DNA of 64,000 bases from Nemopilema nomurai (lineage: Eukaryota; Cnidaria; Scyphozoa; Rhizostomeae; Rhizostomatidae): positions 784,550 to 848,549 of the forward strand of contig ML133474.1 of assembly GCA_003864495.1 (NCBI GenBank), read 5' to 3'. Positions within the stretch are counted from its first letter, which is position 1. Every line of letters starts with the position of its first letter. Of the stretch, positions 52,401-63,647 are shown one piece after another. The translations under genes and the position numbers were made by a program. The notes under the pieces were generated by a model that worked only from the letters and a program-made list of their open reading frames with translations, searched no databases and was not told the DNA's origin.

Positions 52401-53536
52401 AAGAAAATGAGAAACTGCGATTGCAAGTTGATTCGTTGGAGACGGAGAGGAAAGAGAATAACAACATCCTTGGGCTTCTTGAAAAGGAAAATGAGAATCT
52501 TTTACAGAAGACACTTCAAGACAGAAAGCAAGAAGAACTGATTGAAGAGTTTAAACACAATCTTCACAGGGCTGAGCAAGGTCTTAGACACCACGAGGAA
52601 GAAGAAAAGAGACTCAACCGAACGATACTGGACCTAAAGGAAAAACTTAGAACTGAACAAGCCAGTCATCAAGAGACACAGGTGGAAAACAGCAAATTGA
52701 AATCAGAAATATCTGACAATCACCAAAGGATTGACGAGCTTAAAGAACAATACATGCTGATCGAGCAACTGTCCATGGAACAACAAGGGACAATTTCGTT
52801 CTTAAATTTAATCAAAGCGGATCTTTCTATTGAAAATGAGAACTTGAAATTTCGTCTCCAAAGCTTTGTGGAAATGGATGAGAAGAATGAATCCTTGAAC
52901 AACGAAGTTCAAAAGGCCAGAAGAAATTTCGAAATCGTTGAAGGCTTTTACACGGTGGCACAAGCGGACGCAGTCAAATACCGTGAAAAGTATGACGAAG
53001 CATGGTGTGAGTTGGAGAACACAGCTGCCAAAGTTGACTTGCTTTCAGAAGAGAAAAGTAGGCTAATGGCAGACTACACAAGACTGGAAATTAATATGAA
53101 TACAATGAAATTGGAGTACGAAGAGAAATTAAGTCGTGCTGAGAACACAATCAAGGCCCTTCAATTCACAATGGTATGTTGGATTAGATGCTGTATGCAA
53201 TTGCGATAGTTGAATGGCCTTTTAGTATCTGGTAACTAAAAGTGGCAGCCAATTGATTTGATTTTCAATTGATGAAAAGATTGCAAATTAAGGACGCGTG
53301 TAATGTCGTTAAGAAGAGTTGTAAATGTAGTCAAGTAGTAAAAGAGAATATAAGAGTTATATAAGTGGAATCTCAATTAATAAATTAGTGAGAAGTTATC
53401 AACAACGGTTTCTCTGGACAGAGGCAAACAATTGATTAACTGGGAATTTGATCTTTTTCAGAAGGACGTTTCAGAAGACGACCACGGTATGGAAAAATAT
53501 AGAGATGATGAAAGTGTCCAAACGAATTTTGATTAA
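46474..53536 (+). CDS. ANKRD26-like ankyrin / acidic-repeat / coiled-coil protein, copy A
   Basis: Nine exons join in frame: 46474-46643, 47283-47394, 47511-47687, 47849-47955, 48192-48326, 48624-48682, 48895-51429, 51813-53173, 53462-53536; 4,731 bases, 1,576 residues. Residues about 21-234 form six ankyrin repeats (TALHYGCLAGRIQ, TPLQYAILRKELQIV, TPMHEAVLAGLPNVVSLLLE, TPLILAIVKGEEECAEILLQ). Exon 7 encodes eleven acidic 41-residue repeats (about 317-767) and nine 23-residue repeats (about 786-992). Exon 8 (about 1099-1552) is almost wholly heptad-type coiled coil, and the protein ends DDESVQTNFD. Ankyrin repeats near the N-terminus followed by a long coiled coil match the ANKRD26/POTE/ANKRD18-20 architecture, whose best-known member sits at centriolar distal appendages. 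The acidic arrays are not a feature I know from that family. Orthology is inferred from architecture and the first exon, so no symbol is given. The coiled coil suggests a structural role. Confidence 0.82.
46880..47065. mobile_element. Candidate short interspersed element inside copy A intron 1
   Basis: A GC-rich segment (GGGGGGCCGGGGGGCCATGG, then GCACTTTAATG and GGCCCCTCCACTTTCC) sits in intron 1 of copy A. Copy B intron 1 is about 157 bases shorter (482 versus 639) and has no such block, though the bases before it (GTGCTGTCAAAA) match. This suggests an insertion after the duplication. Family and target duplication are unresolved. Confidence 0.45.
49083..50435 (+). repeat. 123-bp coding tandem repeat, 11 units (copy A)
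   Basis: Eleven exact-length 123-bp units (41 residues) of the type EAMEDAVSDDCDHGK followed by an acidic half such as EVEYQPENESATSDEDEHK. The spacing is exactly 123 bases throughout. The first unit (SDDCDQVK, VEDEPEIES) is closer to the copy B type than to its neighbours. A decayed twelfth unit (VAVSDACNQ) follows. Confidence 0.97.
50490..51110 (+). repeat. 69-bp coding tandem repeat, 9 units (copy A)
   Basis: Nine units of 23 residues with the core MPKDDGSIADDAIATSS. The residue before TSS alternates Ala/Glu from unit to unit (IATSS, IETSS), giving a 138-bp higher-order period. The array is unrelated in sequence to the 123-bp array just upstream in the same exon. Confidence 0.97.
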
Positions 53537-53658
53537 GAAGAAAATGGAAAATGATTTAAACATGCAAAATGTGATATTTAAAAGAATGTAGAAAAACATA
53601 TGTTATGTAAATATATTACACTCAGTTAGCGGACGTTAAAAAGTTAGGGCATGAAAAC

Positions 53659-53664
53659 AATAAA
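53659..53664 (+). terminator. AATAAA poly(A) signal of copy A
   Basis: A canonical AATAAA lies 123 bases after the copy A stop codon (TAA at 53534-53536) on the same strand. This supports 53462-53536 as the last coding exon. Confidence 0.6.
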
Positions 53665-55004
53665 GTACTGTTTTATTAAAATGAGAATCATTAAGCAAAT
53701 AGATTTTTGACTCCAACATCTGCACAGTTTTCTCACGCAGGTAGAGACAAGTCGAATCTCAAAAACCAATTAATGGAATTGTTATCCTTGACTTCAATCA
53801 AAAAGTTAGAATGACAAGAAAGTTTATAACCTTTGATCTTCGTCGACAGGAAAATCTTTAGTGAGACACAAAATGGCTGGTCTTCATCTTTATCAAAATA
53901 CTCAATGTCCCAACTGTTTATTTTTTATTTGTTTATTTTTTCCAAACACAGTTACCTACTCAAAACTAAAACTGTTAAAAACAGAAGATAGATGCCAGTG
54001 TCAAATGAAGAGAGTCAAACTTTGAATTGCAGCAATGCAATGTTCAGTGGGCCTAAACGAACTTTGGCCCAAATAGATAAAACCTAATTATAAACCAGAA
54101 GTCAACACAATCTTCCAAAGTAAAAGCGTAGCTACCTAGTTGTAAATCTAGCAATCGTTCCCACAATTATCAAAGAATAAGTAAATGGTGTCTCATTTGC
54201 CACAGTGATATCAACTCAAGTAGCAATCCACTATTTCAAAATAATCGCAAGACTCTTTGCTGGCAAGATTGGTACGCTACACTTATTAACCGATCACTTT
54301 AGATGTTTGAAATACTGGTCGTAGATACCCCGTTGATTTCTAAAATGCAACAGAGTATTAGCAAGTACCGCAGCCCGCACAGCCAAGACCATAAACAGTA
54401 CACCATAAACAGACTACTTTTTCTTAGTTTCTAAACAGCAAACAAAATATAGACTTGAAAGACCATCTGAAGAGATTTCACCTTAATTTCGGACCCTCTT
54501 CTCTTCGGAGCCTGATTGAAATGATTGGTACAATGCTAACTTAAACTTTTTCATTGTTTTTTAAATAAAAAATCTCTCTGCATACAGCATGTTCCAATGC
54601 TACACAGCATTCAAGTGAAACAAAAAACCTTTCCCTCCTAACGCTGAGAAAACAATATGGGATTTCAACCTTGAATCGATCTTCATTTATTGTGAATGAT
54701 GCTCTTTGGATTCAATGAAGAAGCCTTCAGCGTCACTCAAAATGCGGAATCATTTTCAAGTTTGTGACGTTACCGGTATACAAATTTGTTGTACCAAGAG
54801 ATCCAATATGACCGATTTCTAGAAAGTATTCTGATTTTAATTTGTATCCAATTAGTGACGGTTACCCGACATATTGGAACGCAGAGGTAAGCACTTCTTG
54901 AAAGATAATCAATATCAACTCCACCTGTCAATCTATAATCAATTTTCCATGACTCATCGATATATCGCCTCTATAAAATCGCATCGTTTAATGCAATATG
55001 GGTA
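53665..55004. other. Downstream flank of copy A, no gene seen
   Basis: AT-rich sequence without a domain-bearing frame, tandem array or recognisable transposon end. Confidence 0.4.
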
Positions 55005-55241
55005 TCACCGCCAAATTATGCTTGAAGATGAATTACGAACCGAAAAGCTTCTTTGCACAATATATTTAGCTACATTGATGTTGTGTTCAATGAGGAAGCC
55101 AAGGTTTTTCACACGATCAATTGGCAAATCTTCATTTAACTTCATCGTGAAGGAATCTTCAATTAACTTCACTTGACACCCACTCCAAAAAACTATGAAC
55201 ATTTTATAGTTGAGTGAAGCAAACGCAGTAAAAGCCTGCAT
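55005..55241 (-). mobile_element. Possible non-LTR retrotransposon RT fragment
   Basis: A 78-residue minus-strand frame has the pattern LNYKMFIVFWS, then 30 residues later VKNLGFLIEHNIN. This resembles the LNxxKTexivF ... vrNLGvifD region at the end of the reverse transcriptase domain in CR1/jockey-like LINEs. The rest of the domain is not visible. It could be chance. Confidence 0.35.
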
Positions 55242-56886
55242 TCTTAAGAACTCTTTATTCGAAAGGCCTCAGTGCATCATTTGGATAAAATACAAAAAGC
55301 TGACCAAAAAAAAGCCAGTTGCGGATAAAAACTAGAGGAAAATAATAAAATTTTAAATGAACATCCACTTCTCATCATTTTTTAAGATGAGAAAAATTGT
55401 ATTCTTTCTGTCTAAAAAGAGTGATATTTTTCATCGCAAAGGAGACAGACCCAAAAACCTTTCGATGCAATGAGAAACTAGCTTCCTCAAATAATACAAA
55501 GATTTTCCTCAGTAGAGGTTTTGGCACAAACTGGATTCCGTACCACATGTTGCTATATTTCAAATCAAACTTAATTTGGAAATTGCATGTTGTGCAGTTT
55601 CGAGGCGGCTGCTTTCTTTTCAATGTATAATAGACAGGATGCTTTATAGAACCGATAACCTTTAACTGTTTTTCCTCAATGAAACATGTGAAAATAATCT
55701 AGGATATGTTTTTTGTGTCAGGCTTAGAACTCACTTCATTGTTAGAGCAAATCATAATCATTCTGTACACAAACATTCGACTACAATTCTTATATGCGAC
55801 TACAATTCTCAAGAGAATATAGACCATTCGAATTTTTCTGTTTCTCATAATTTCAATATTTTGTACCACTTAGTATTTGTAAATGTGAGATAATTATCTT
55901 GCCATTATTCCGGCAATATGGTGCAAGGGTTCGCAGAAGACCATTTTGATTACCAATTTATCGCAGAGTACCAATCCTGGCAGAGCCTAAATTCAATTAG
56001 ACTTTCTTTCCAAAGATTAAAAACACGTCACTTTGAAATTAAGCTTACAAAAGTATACCTTTAAAAAATGTTACATGCCCTTATATGATGCACTTTCAAT
56101 GTCAAGGATTCACAAAGATGAAACATTTTTGTTGATTCCAAAAAGTAACAATTTAGACTTCACATTAATTGCCCTACTAATAACAACTATGTTTGGACAA
56201 GATAATTGTTATCAGTTTCTGATTGTAATTAGATGGACATTTTCTAGTTTCGTTTTGATCATACTTTCAAAGAACTTGAAACGACGTTTTTATGAACGCA
56301 GCACCGTGAACTTTGATGTTCCTGTCATTTGATCTGGAGATACCGAAGAGACGAGTTTGCTTAAGGAGTGAAAGACAATCATTCCATTGTGCCTACAAGC
56401 TCCTCGTCAGTGGGAATCTTCGAACCAAGTATAGACTTAAAGAATTGTGGCATTCTAAAATTACTTACGAACTTCTTCTCCTTTCTCTAATCTCCAATTA
56501 TTTTCGAGGTCAAGATATCATCTAGTTGACAACTTCTCTCAATGGATATTTTAATTCATCATGGCATGCTCCTGAAAAGAAATCGGACTATTAGAGTCTG
56601 CAAATATAAAGAGTTGCTCTTTTTAGTCCAAACTGAGACACAAGTATTAGAAACCTAATTACTGGCCTAAAAACGAATGGGTCGATTAAATCGACTTTGC
56701 CTTGAAAAACGTACAGCGGCCATTTGAGCATGACCACATTATCAATCTTGTTGCGAAACTGAGCAAGAAAATCGCCAAAATTGAAAAAAATTGATTTCAC
56801 GTTTTATATATAAATAATTTCATCTAATTAACCAAGATCAATAGAATACACGTTTCCTAGCGTATTTGGGCTTCAGACTTCAGACA
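55242..56886. other. Intergenic, AT-rich
   Basis: Short frames on both strands (55375-55630, 56033-56332, 56313-56525) have no recognisable domain. No repeat array was seen. Confidence 0.4.
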
Positions 56887-56903
56887 TTAACCCTTTACTT
56901 GGA

Positions 56904-56925
56904 AATGATGCCATATAGCATCATT
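56904..56925. repeat. Palindrome GATGCCATATAGCATC, piggyBac left flank
   Basis: A near-perfect 22-bp palindrome lies just inside the first TTAACCCTTTACTTGG. Related copies occur at 57176-57197 and 59259-59280, the last two as an inverted pair around the transposase. Confidence 0.7.
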
Positions 56926-59258
56926 CACAAAAGATGTCCATATTTTTTTCAGCCTCTTACTGAACAAACAAATATATTGTAATTTCTGCTTTCCATTTAC
57001 ATGAAGTATCTTAGGCAACCCTTAGTCTCTTCCTCTTCTTAACCCTTTACTTGGCAGTTTATGATTGTAACATGGAAAAAAATATCTTTTTGCATTTTGC
57101 AATTAATATCTGATACTTTGAAATGAAAAATAAAAAATCTTACATTTTTATGCAAATTTGCCGAAATTTTTATCTGATGCATATGGCATCATTGCCGAGA
57201 ACCAATCAAGAAAAACATAAATAGAAAACTCAATAGAAAATAAAACTTTTTCGTTATTTCACGATCAAACAATAACATTTTAATGAATTTTACTGTTCTA
57301 AAAGTTTATGCCTCTGTGTGAAACTTCTTGAAGCAATTTATGTCAGGCAACAAACAAAGCGACATATTGCATTTTTCGCAAGTCACTCTTCCGTTAGCAT
57401 GGCAGACTCTGCACCGTTTTTTGTCATGGGTTGGAGCTGGCCAATGTGTTACGTTGTCGAAACGAACATCTGCTACTGGCAATGCATTGCTAGATCTTTT
57501 ACCAACAGTTGGTGCACATTCTAAAGATGCGATTGGAACAGATAGTCTTCCCCGTGTTGGTTTTTCTGGGCCTTTATTGGCATAGATGAGAGCCTCACCC
57601 ATTTGCTCATAGTGCCTTCTGTAAAGCAACCATGCATTAACTTTGCATCTATCTATCAGATGCCAAAATATTTTTATGTACCAACTCTTTGTCTTGGCTT
57701 GAATGCGGTACAGACTGATTAACATGTCAGCAAGATCAACACCCCCCATTTTTTTTTTGTAAACACACTATTTATGGGCATGGTACATCACATCTCTCTT
57801 TCTTTTTACTACACCATCTTTCAATAACACTTTCAGGCTTAATTCCAATATAGTTGACACAAGTGCTATTGTCAACCCATTAAACAATAACTATACCAGA
57901 ATTCAAATCAATCCTGTTGTCACTGCTCCCTTTTCCTTCCTTTTCAAGATCTTTATTGGAAGCAAGTGGGCATTTGTGTAACAGATTTGCTCTTATTGTT
58001 CCAATCCCCAAGATGCCTCTATCTTGGAGATAATGTATAACATCCAAAGTAGAGAACCAGTTGTCATAGCAAACTTTCAAACCAGCGTTGGTTGGCAAAT
58101 CTCTACAAAGCTTGGCAACAACTTGGGCACTCTTTTGAAGATTGTTATATTCAGTCTCTTCTTCTTCTGATGCTTTGCCAGTATAAATGTAAAAGTCATA
58201 CATCATGTCTGAGGCTCCGGCACGAACCAGATTTTGTAGAGGCTTTTTAGGATTGTACTGCTTTATTTTTGAAAACTTTTTTTCCGAGGGAATAATTTGC
58301 TCATCCTCAGCATTGAATTCCTCTGGCTCAACATTACGGCATTGTTGAGTAACAGCGTCAATTATTGGCCTTATCTCATTATTGTTAACAAAGTGAAAAA
58401 ACCTGCGATTATTTTCGAAACGCTTTTGCGGCATAGCATCTGCAATTTGAGGACTTCTGATTTGCCTTGTCCAGTAGCTTGTGTATGAAGGGTTATTTAT
58501 TATCCCCATCAGTACATGCATCCCTATCAAAGTTGACATCTCATTTTTACTCACATTTATAGAGGAGCAAGTCATTTTTGTGCTGTAGAGAATTGTTTGA
58601 TTTGTTATTAAATCAATTGTCTCATCAGACAAAGAAAATTAAAATATTGGAATGCTGTCAGCTCTTTTTCATTGGAATCTGAGAAAGAATGATTAAATGT
58701 ATCCGATACTTGAGGAGAGCATTTTTCCAGCGATATGTGTGTGCGGACTTCTTGGCAGCACATATAGCAGCAGCAGGCTCAACATTGTCTTCTGCATTAA
58801 GATCAGCTTCTTCTGCCAGGGATTCATTAGCAGGAAGCACATCTTCATTATCACCATCATCATCACTCAAATTTGATAGTTCTGAATCACTACCAGTTAT
58901 AAGGTCTAGTGCATCAACAACATTATACCGCCGTTTATTGATTCGATCTTGACTGATCTATAAAATAATATTAATAAAGCTTAAAAATGAGTGATGCTGA
59001 CAGAAACTGAAATGCTGAAAATGTGCAGTTTATATATATAGTTTTTACATTAATTTGACAGGTACATTTGGCATGTTTTTAAAAATTATGGGATGATTAT
59101 AATGAAATGGGCCTAAATTTTTGAATAACTTTAATAAAAGATTTGAGTTTTTGTTCATGTTTGAGATTTTTATCTATCATTACTGTAACATTTTGTAACA
59201 GTTGTAATATTACGAGATTCATTTTACATAATTTGTATTTTTATGAACAGTTCTTGGC

Positions 59259-59280
59259 AATGATGCCATTTGGCATCATC
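59259..59280. repeat. Palindrome GATGCCATTTGGCATC, piggyBac right side
   Basis: This is the right-hand member of the subterminal palindrome family. With the preceding GGCA it is the inverted counterpart of 57176-57197. If the proposed first exon at 59391 is real, it lies in the first intron of the transposase gene. Confidence 0.7.
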
Positions 59281-59405
59281 AATCAAAATACGGCCTAAAA
59301 TTGTCATTAAATGTGATTTTTGAACAGAATATTTGTGAAGGTATTTACAATACATTAAAGATCATAAAATAAAATTATGATTCAAATTACCTGAATACTC
59401 TCCAT

Positions 59406-59913
59406 AGTAACAAAGCTATTATCTCTTGTAACTTGATGTCAAAGATGCTCGAAGATTTCGCGTAGTTATGTTCCTGATAAAATTTCTTTCCGTTAAAATA
59501 CCTGATTCATGATAACCTAGATGATAATGAAGCAAAGATTCGAACCCCAAAATGATAAACAAAATAAAAGCGATCAATTTTACCGATATGAGCGATTTCC
59601 GACATTAATTAGTTTAAATCTCTCACTAACAGAACAAAACGAAAGACTTCCGAATTAAAAGTCCTATGACGCTGACTTTTCACCTGTGATTTCTAACCTA
59701 AACTTTCCTATCATTCCTCGATTCAACCGTCCCAAACTTACTTTTTCTCCACAATCAAAATGTTTTCTTTCTTTTTGCAAATATTGTTTCAAATTCCATA
59801 ACATTGAATTGCAGAAAATTTTCTCGCCAAGATGGCATCAACTAAGTAAGATTCAAATTATGGCGCGCAAATCTCGATCCAGTCTTTTTCCAAATCAGCA
59901 ACCTCTTTTAATG
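59406..59913. other. Between piggyBac element and copy B
   Basis: AT-rich, no gene seen. A GGGGTTCGAATC motif on the minus strand near 59530 was considered as a tRNA T-arm and rejected. Similarity to copy A upstream sequence starts close to 59,905. Confidence 0.4.
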
Positions 59914-59921
59914 TGACGTCA
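59914..59921 (+). promoter_or_regulatory. CRE palindrome TGACGTCA upstream of copy B
   Basis: A perfect TGACGTCA lies 94 bases before the copy B ATG, as in copy A, although the bases between 59,922 and 59,940 differ from copy A. Confidence 0.45.
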
Positions 59922-60007
59922 CAATATTGTTCATCCAACATATATCATCTCGCAGAACTGACTTCGCCAATTTGCTTGCGCACGCCCGCAGCAAAGGAGC
60001 GGTGGCG

Positions 60008-63000
60008 ATGTTTTTCAAGTTTTTTCGCCGCTCGACAGCGAGCACAAATGAAGATGGATTAAACGTTTGGGATCTTCCAAGGCTGCATCGTATCACGTAC
60101 AAAAACAAAATCGAGAAACTCAATCGTCTTCTCAAGAGAAGAAGAGCGAATATAGACAAGAAAGATAGCGAAGGGAGGTAAGTTGTGCAACCAAAATAAA
60201 ACACAGATTAAGAAACGATCATCTATCACAAGTTGGTTCGCAGTCTTTCGGTTTGAAAAGATGTAATTTGCATCTTTTGCCATGGATAAACATCAGATTT
60301 TTATAGTGCAACCATCTTTAAGCTGATTTGTGAGATGTATAAAATAGTGTCCAAGGAAATGGAATAATCGTTTCACTAGTTATTGTCTATTTTGCAAATA
60401 GACCTAATTAAAAATGACTCAATTACAATGTTAAAAAGTGCAAAGTGCTGTCAAAACTCAAACAGCCGTAGAAACATCAGACCACTTTTTCGAAACCAGA
60501 TATGAGAATATAGGATAAGTAATTACACCAAGTTAATATTCTACAATAGATCTGAAAAGATGTAAAACCAAAATCATTAGAGGACTTCCCAATGTTAAGT
60601 CAAGCAATCGATTGTAGTTCTGTACCTTGAGGTATACAATACGCTTGAATCTGTTTTAGAACTGCTTTGCATTATGGCTGCCTCGCTGGTAGGATCCAAG
60701 CGGTACAACTCATTTTGGATGCCGATGCCAAAATCATCATGGACAGATTCGGACGGAGTCCCGTATTCATGGTAAGCCAACTGCTTTGTTCTATAACCCT
60801 AGTGTCTACTAAACTTTTTTTCACAAATTCAGGAGTCATGAAATTCGACTACGGACCCCGTTACTAAACCACATCTTTCCTTGAACAGGCAATTAAGAAC
60901 GGACACGTGAACATAGTGAATCTGTTCTATGGAATCAAGCTGGACTTTAACAGGCCGGACCATGCAGGAGTAACACCATTGCAATACGCAATACTGAGAA
61001 AGGAATTGCAGATCGTCCACTTCTTGGTGGAGCGAGTTAACGTCAACATCAATGTCACTGACATGGTGGGTCATCTTCTTCAGCAACTTTCTAGAGTCAT
61101 TGTTATCATTCATAATGACCTTCCGAACTAAGTCCAATGTCAACAAGCCGAAATTGATAGCCACTAGATCAGTTAATTTATAAAGAAGTTCATGTTCCAA
61201 ATACCAACTTTCCTGTCTTTTTCATAGCATAAATGTACACCAATGCATGAAGCAGTTCTCGCGGGGCTACCAATTGTCGTCTCGTTGCTTTTGGAGAACG
61301 GAGCAGATATTGAAATCAAAGAAGTAACTGGACAGTAAGTAAATGCATATTCAGATTATCGAAGTAGTCATATCAAGGTCTGACCATATCATTCGATGTC
61401 ATCTAGAAAACGCAAAATCATATACGTATACTCATAGCTTGAGGAAAAGCTCCAAGACTCAAAAGTTAGAAGGTTAGAAGATATCCTTAGGTATATATAT
61501 AGCATAAAGATACATAATGATATTACACACAAGCAGTGTTTCTTAAAGCTTGATGATGTGTTTTGATGACAGGACACCGTTGATACTGGCAATTGTCAAG
61601 GGAGAAGAAGAATGTGCAGAGATTCTGTTGCAAAGTGGGGCCGAGATCTACCGGACAAGATACAGTAGCATCGCCGAAGACAAGGCCCTTGAATTTGGTA
61701 ACCAAAAGTATGTTGGCTTTAATGACAGTGTTTGCAACACTGATATTGCATTGAACACGCAGAGAGGCGTATTTAGATTCTTCTTGTCTGTATGGATATG
61801 GGAAAACATAAGGATGGCTTGACTAAAAGTGACTTTGAAAATAACTCTGATTAAATCTACGAAAGATTATTCCACATGTACTAATGTACTGCGATATGAA
61901 GAAACTATGACAGTAGTTGTATTATTCGATCGGAAGCCATGAAAAGTCAGAGCTGATGTGTTAAGATCGTAATTATTTTTCGATTCTGTCGCTGATGAAA
62001 CAGCTTCTCAAAAATCTGTTCTTCTAAATAAGAAGGAATTATTTTAATTTTAGGATATACGACATGATTCAAGCGTATAGGTCAACTTGTGAACGCAGAA
62101 TCGAATTCAGAGGTAAATTATTGAACATAAATCATTTCTAAATATTTGAATGACTCATTTCTTCATATTCAATTTATATCACTCTTCTTATATCCCATTA
62201 TAGTAAACTCTTATCAAGAATAAAGATAGAAATAAAAAAATTCTCATTATGTTAGAACATCAAATGCTAATGATAAATAAAATTTCTTATAAAAAAATAA
62301 TTCACTTTTATTCCAGATTCGAGTCTATTGAGCATCCAATGTTCATTGATGCAAGGTGCCAATGGAAGCATACCAGAGGCCGATAAAGAAATCACAGATG
62401 ACTGTGAAGAAGAACAAACAAAAAAGGGAACTGACAGTTGCGGCCCAAATAAAGCTTGCATTACCTCACATGACTATGATCATGAGCAGAGTGTGATAGA
62501 AGGAAGCGAAGCAGTGGTGGAAGTTGCTGTCTCAGATGATTGCGATCAGGTCAAGGTAGAAGTGGAGATGAACCAAGAGGATGAAAGTGCTACATCTGAT
62601 GAAAATGAGCAAAAAGTGAATAAAGTAAACGAAGAGGTGATTGAAGATGCTGTCTCAGATGACTGTGACCAGGCCAAGAGAGAAGTGGATGATGAGCCAG
62701 AGGATGAAAGTGCTGCCACCCATGAAGATCAGCAGAAAGTGACAGAAGGAAACGAAGAGATAGTTGCAGATGCTGTATCAGATGATTGTGATCAGGCCAA
62801 GATGGAAGTGGAAGATGAGCCAGAGGATGAAAGTGCTACCACTCATGAAGATCAGCAGAAAGTGACAGAAGGAAACGAAGAGTTGGTTGAAGATCCTGTC
62901 TCAGATGACTGTGATCAGGCCAAGATGGAAGTGGAAGATGAGCCAGAGGATGAAAGTGCTACCACTCATGACGATCAGCAGAAAGTGACAGAAGGAAACG

Positions 63001-63647
63001 AAAAGTTGGTTGAAGATCCTGTCTCAGATGACTGTGTCCAGGTCAAGATAGAAGTGGAAGATGAGCCAGAGGATGAAAGTGCTACATCTGATGAAAATGA
63101 GCAAAAGGTGACAGAAGGAAACGAAGAGATAGTTGCAGATGCTGTATCAGATGATTGTGATCAGGCCAAGATGGAAGTGGAAGATGAGCCAGAGGATGAA
63201 AGTGCTACCACTCATGACGATCAGCAGAAAGTGACAGAAGGAAACGAAAAGTTGGTTGAAGATCCTGTCTCAGATGACTGTGTCCAGGTCAAGATAGAAG
63301 TAGAACATCAGCCAGAGGATGAAAGTGCTACATCTGATGAAAATGAGCAAAAAGTGAATAAAGTAAACGAAGAGTTGATTGAAGATGCTGTCTCAGATGA
63401 CTGTGACCAGGCCAAGAGAGAAGTGGATGATGAGCCAGAGGATGAAAGTGCTGCCACCCATGAAGATCAGCAGAAAGTGACAGAAGGAAACGAAGAGATA
63501 GTTGCAGATGCTGTATCAGATGATTGTGATCAGGCCAAGATGGAAGTGGAAGATGAGCCAGAGGATGAAAGTGCTACCACTCATGACGATCAGCAGAAAG
63601 TGACAGAAGGAAACGAACAGATGGTTGCAGATGCTGTATCAGATTAA
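60008..63647 (+). CDS. ANKRD26-like protein, copy B (in-frame stop in repeat exon; continues past window)
   Basis: Exons correspond one to one with copy A: 60008-60177, 60660-60771, 60889-61065, 61228-61334, 61573-61707, 62054-62112, and a repeat exon from 62317. Lengths of the first six exons are identical to copy A (170, 112, 177, 107, 135, 59). Six ankyrin repeats are intact and nearly identical to copy A. The repeat exon encodes 41-residue acidic units (SDDCDQAKMEVEDEPEDES) and is stopped by TAA at 63645-63647, giving 696 residues without any coiled coil. The same frame then stays open to 64000 with further good repeat units. Either this copy is a recent pseudogene, or it makes a truncated ankyrin-acidic protein, or the stop is an assembly or base-call error. 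Exons matching copy A exons 8-9 would lie beyond the window. Confidence 0.75.

Larger units (their letters stand above)
56887..59405 (-). mobile_element. piggyBac-family element, broken transposase
   Basis: Transposase sequence reads on the minus strand from about 58957 down to 57306 in several frames. An acidic N-terminal region (ALDLITGSDSELSNLSDDD) is followed by the core (HVLMGIINNPSYTSYWT, RFENNRRFFHF) and a C-terminal zinc ribbon (CRVCHANGRVTCEKC). The three catalytic aspartates of the family are all present, in EDEQIIP, YDNWFST and GGVDLADM. Frameshifts separate 58658-58870, 57880-58632 and 57306-57749, so the protein is interrupted. A candidate five-codon first exon (MESIQ, 59391-59405) with a GT donor could splice to 58957; this is weakly supported. 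TTAACCCTTTACTTGG, a plausible left end with the TTAA target, occurs at 56887 and again at 57039. No matching right end was found. Confidence 0.85.

Noticed and set aside
54874..55630. Plus-strand open frames near the possible LINE fragment
   Set aside because: No motif on this strand; only the minus-strand frame at 55005-55241 has a family-like pattern.
59440..59545. Possible tRNA with a GGTTCGAATC T-loop
   Set aside because: No acceptor stem, anticodon arm or matching T-stem could be folded around it.
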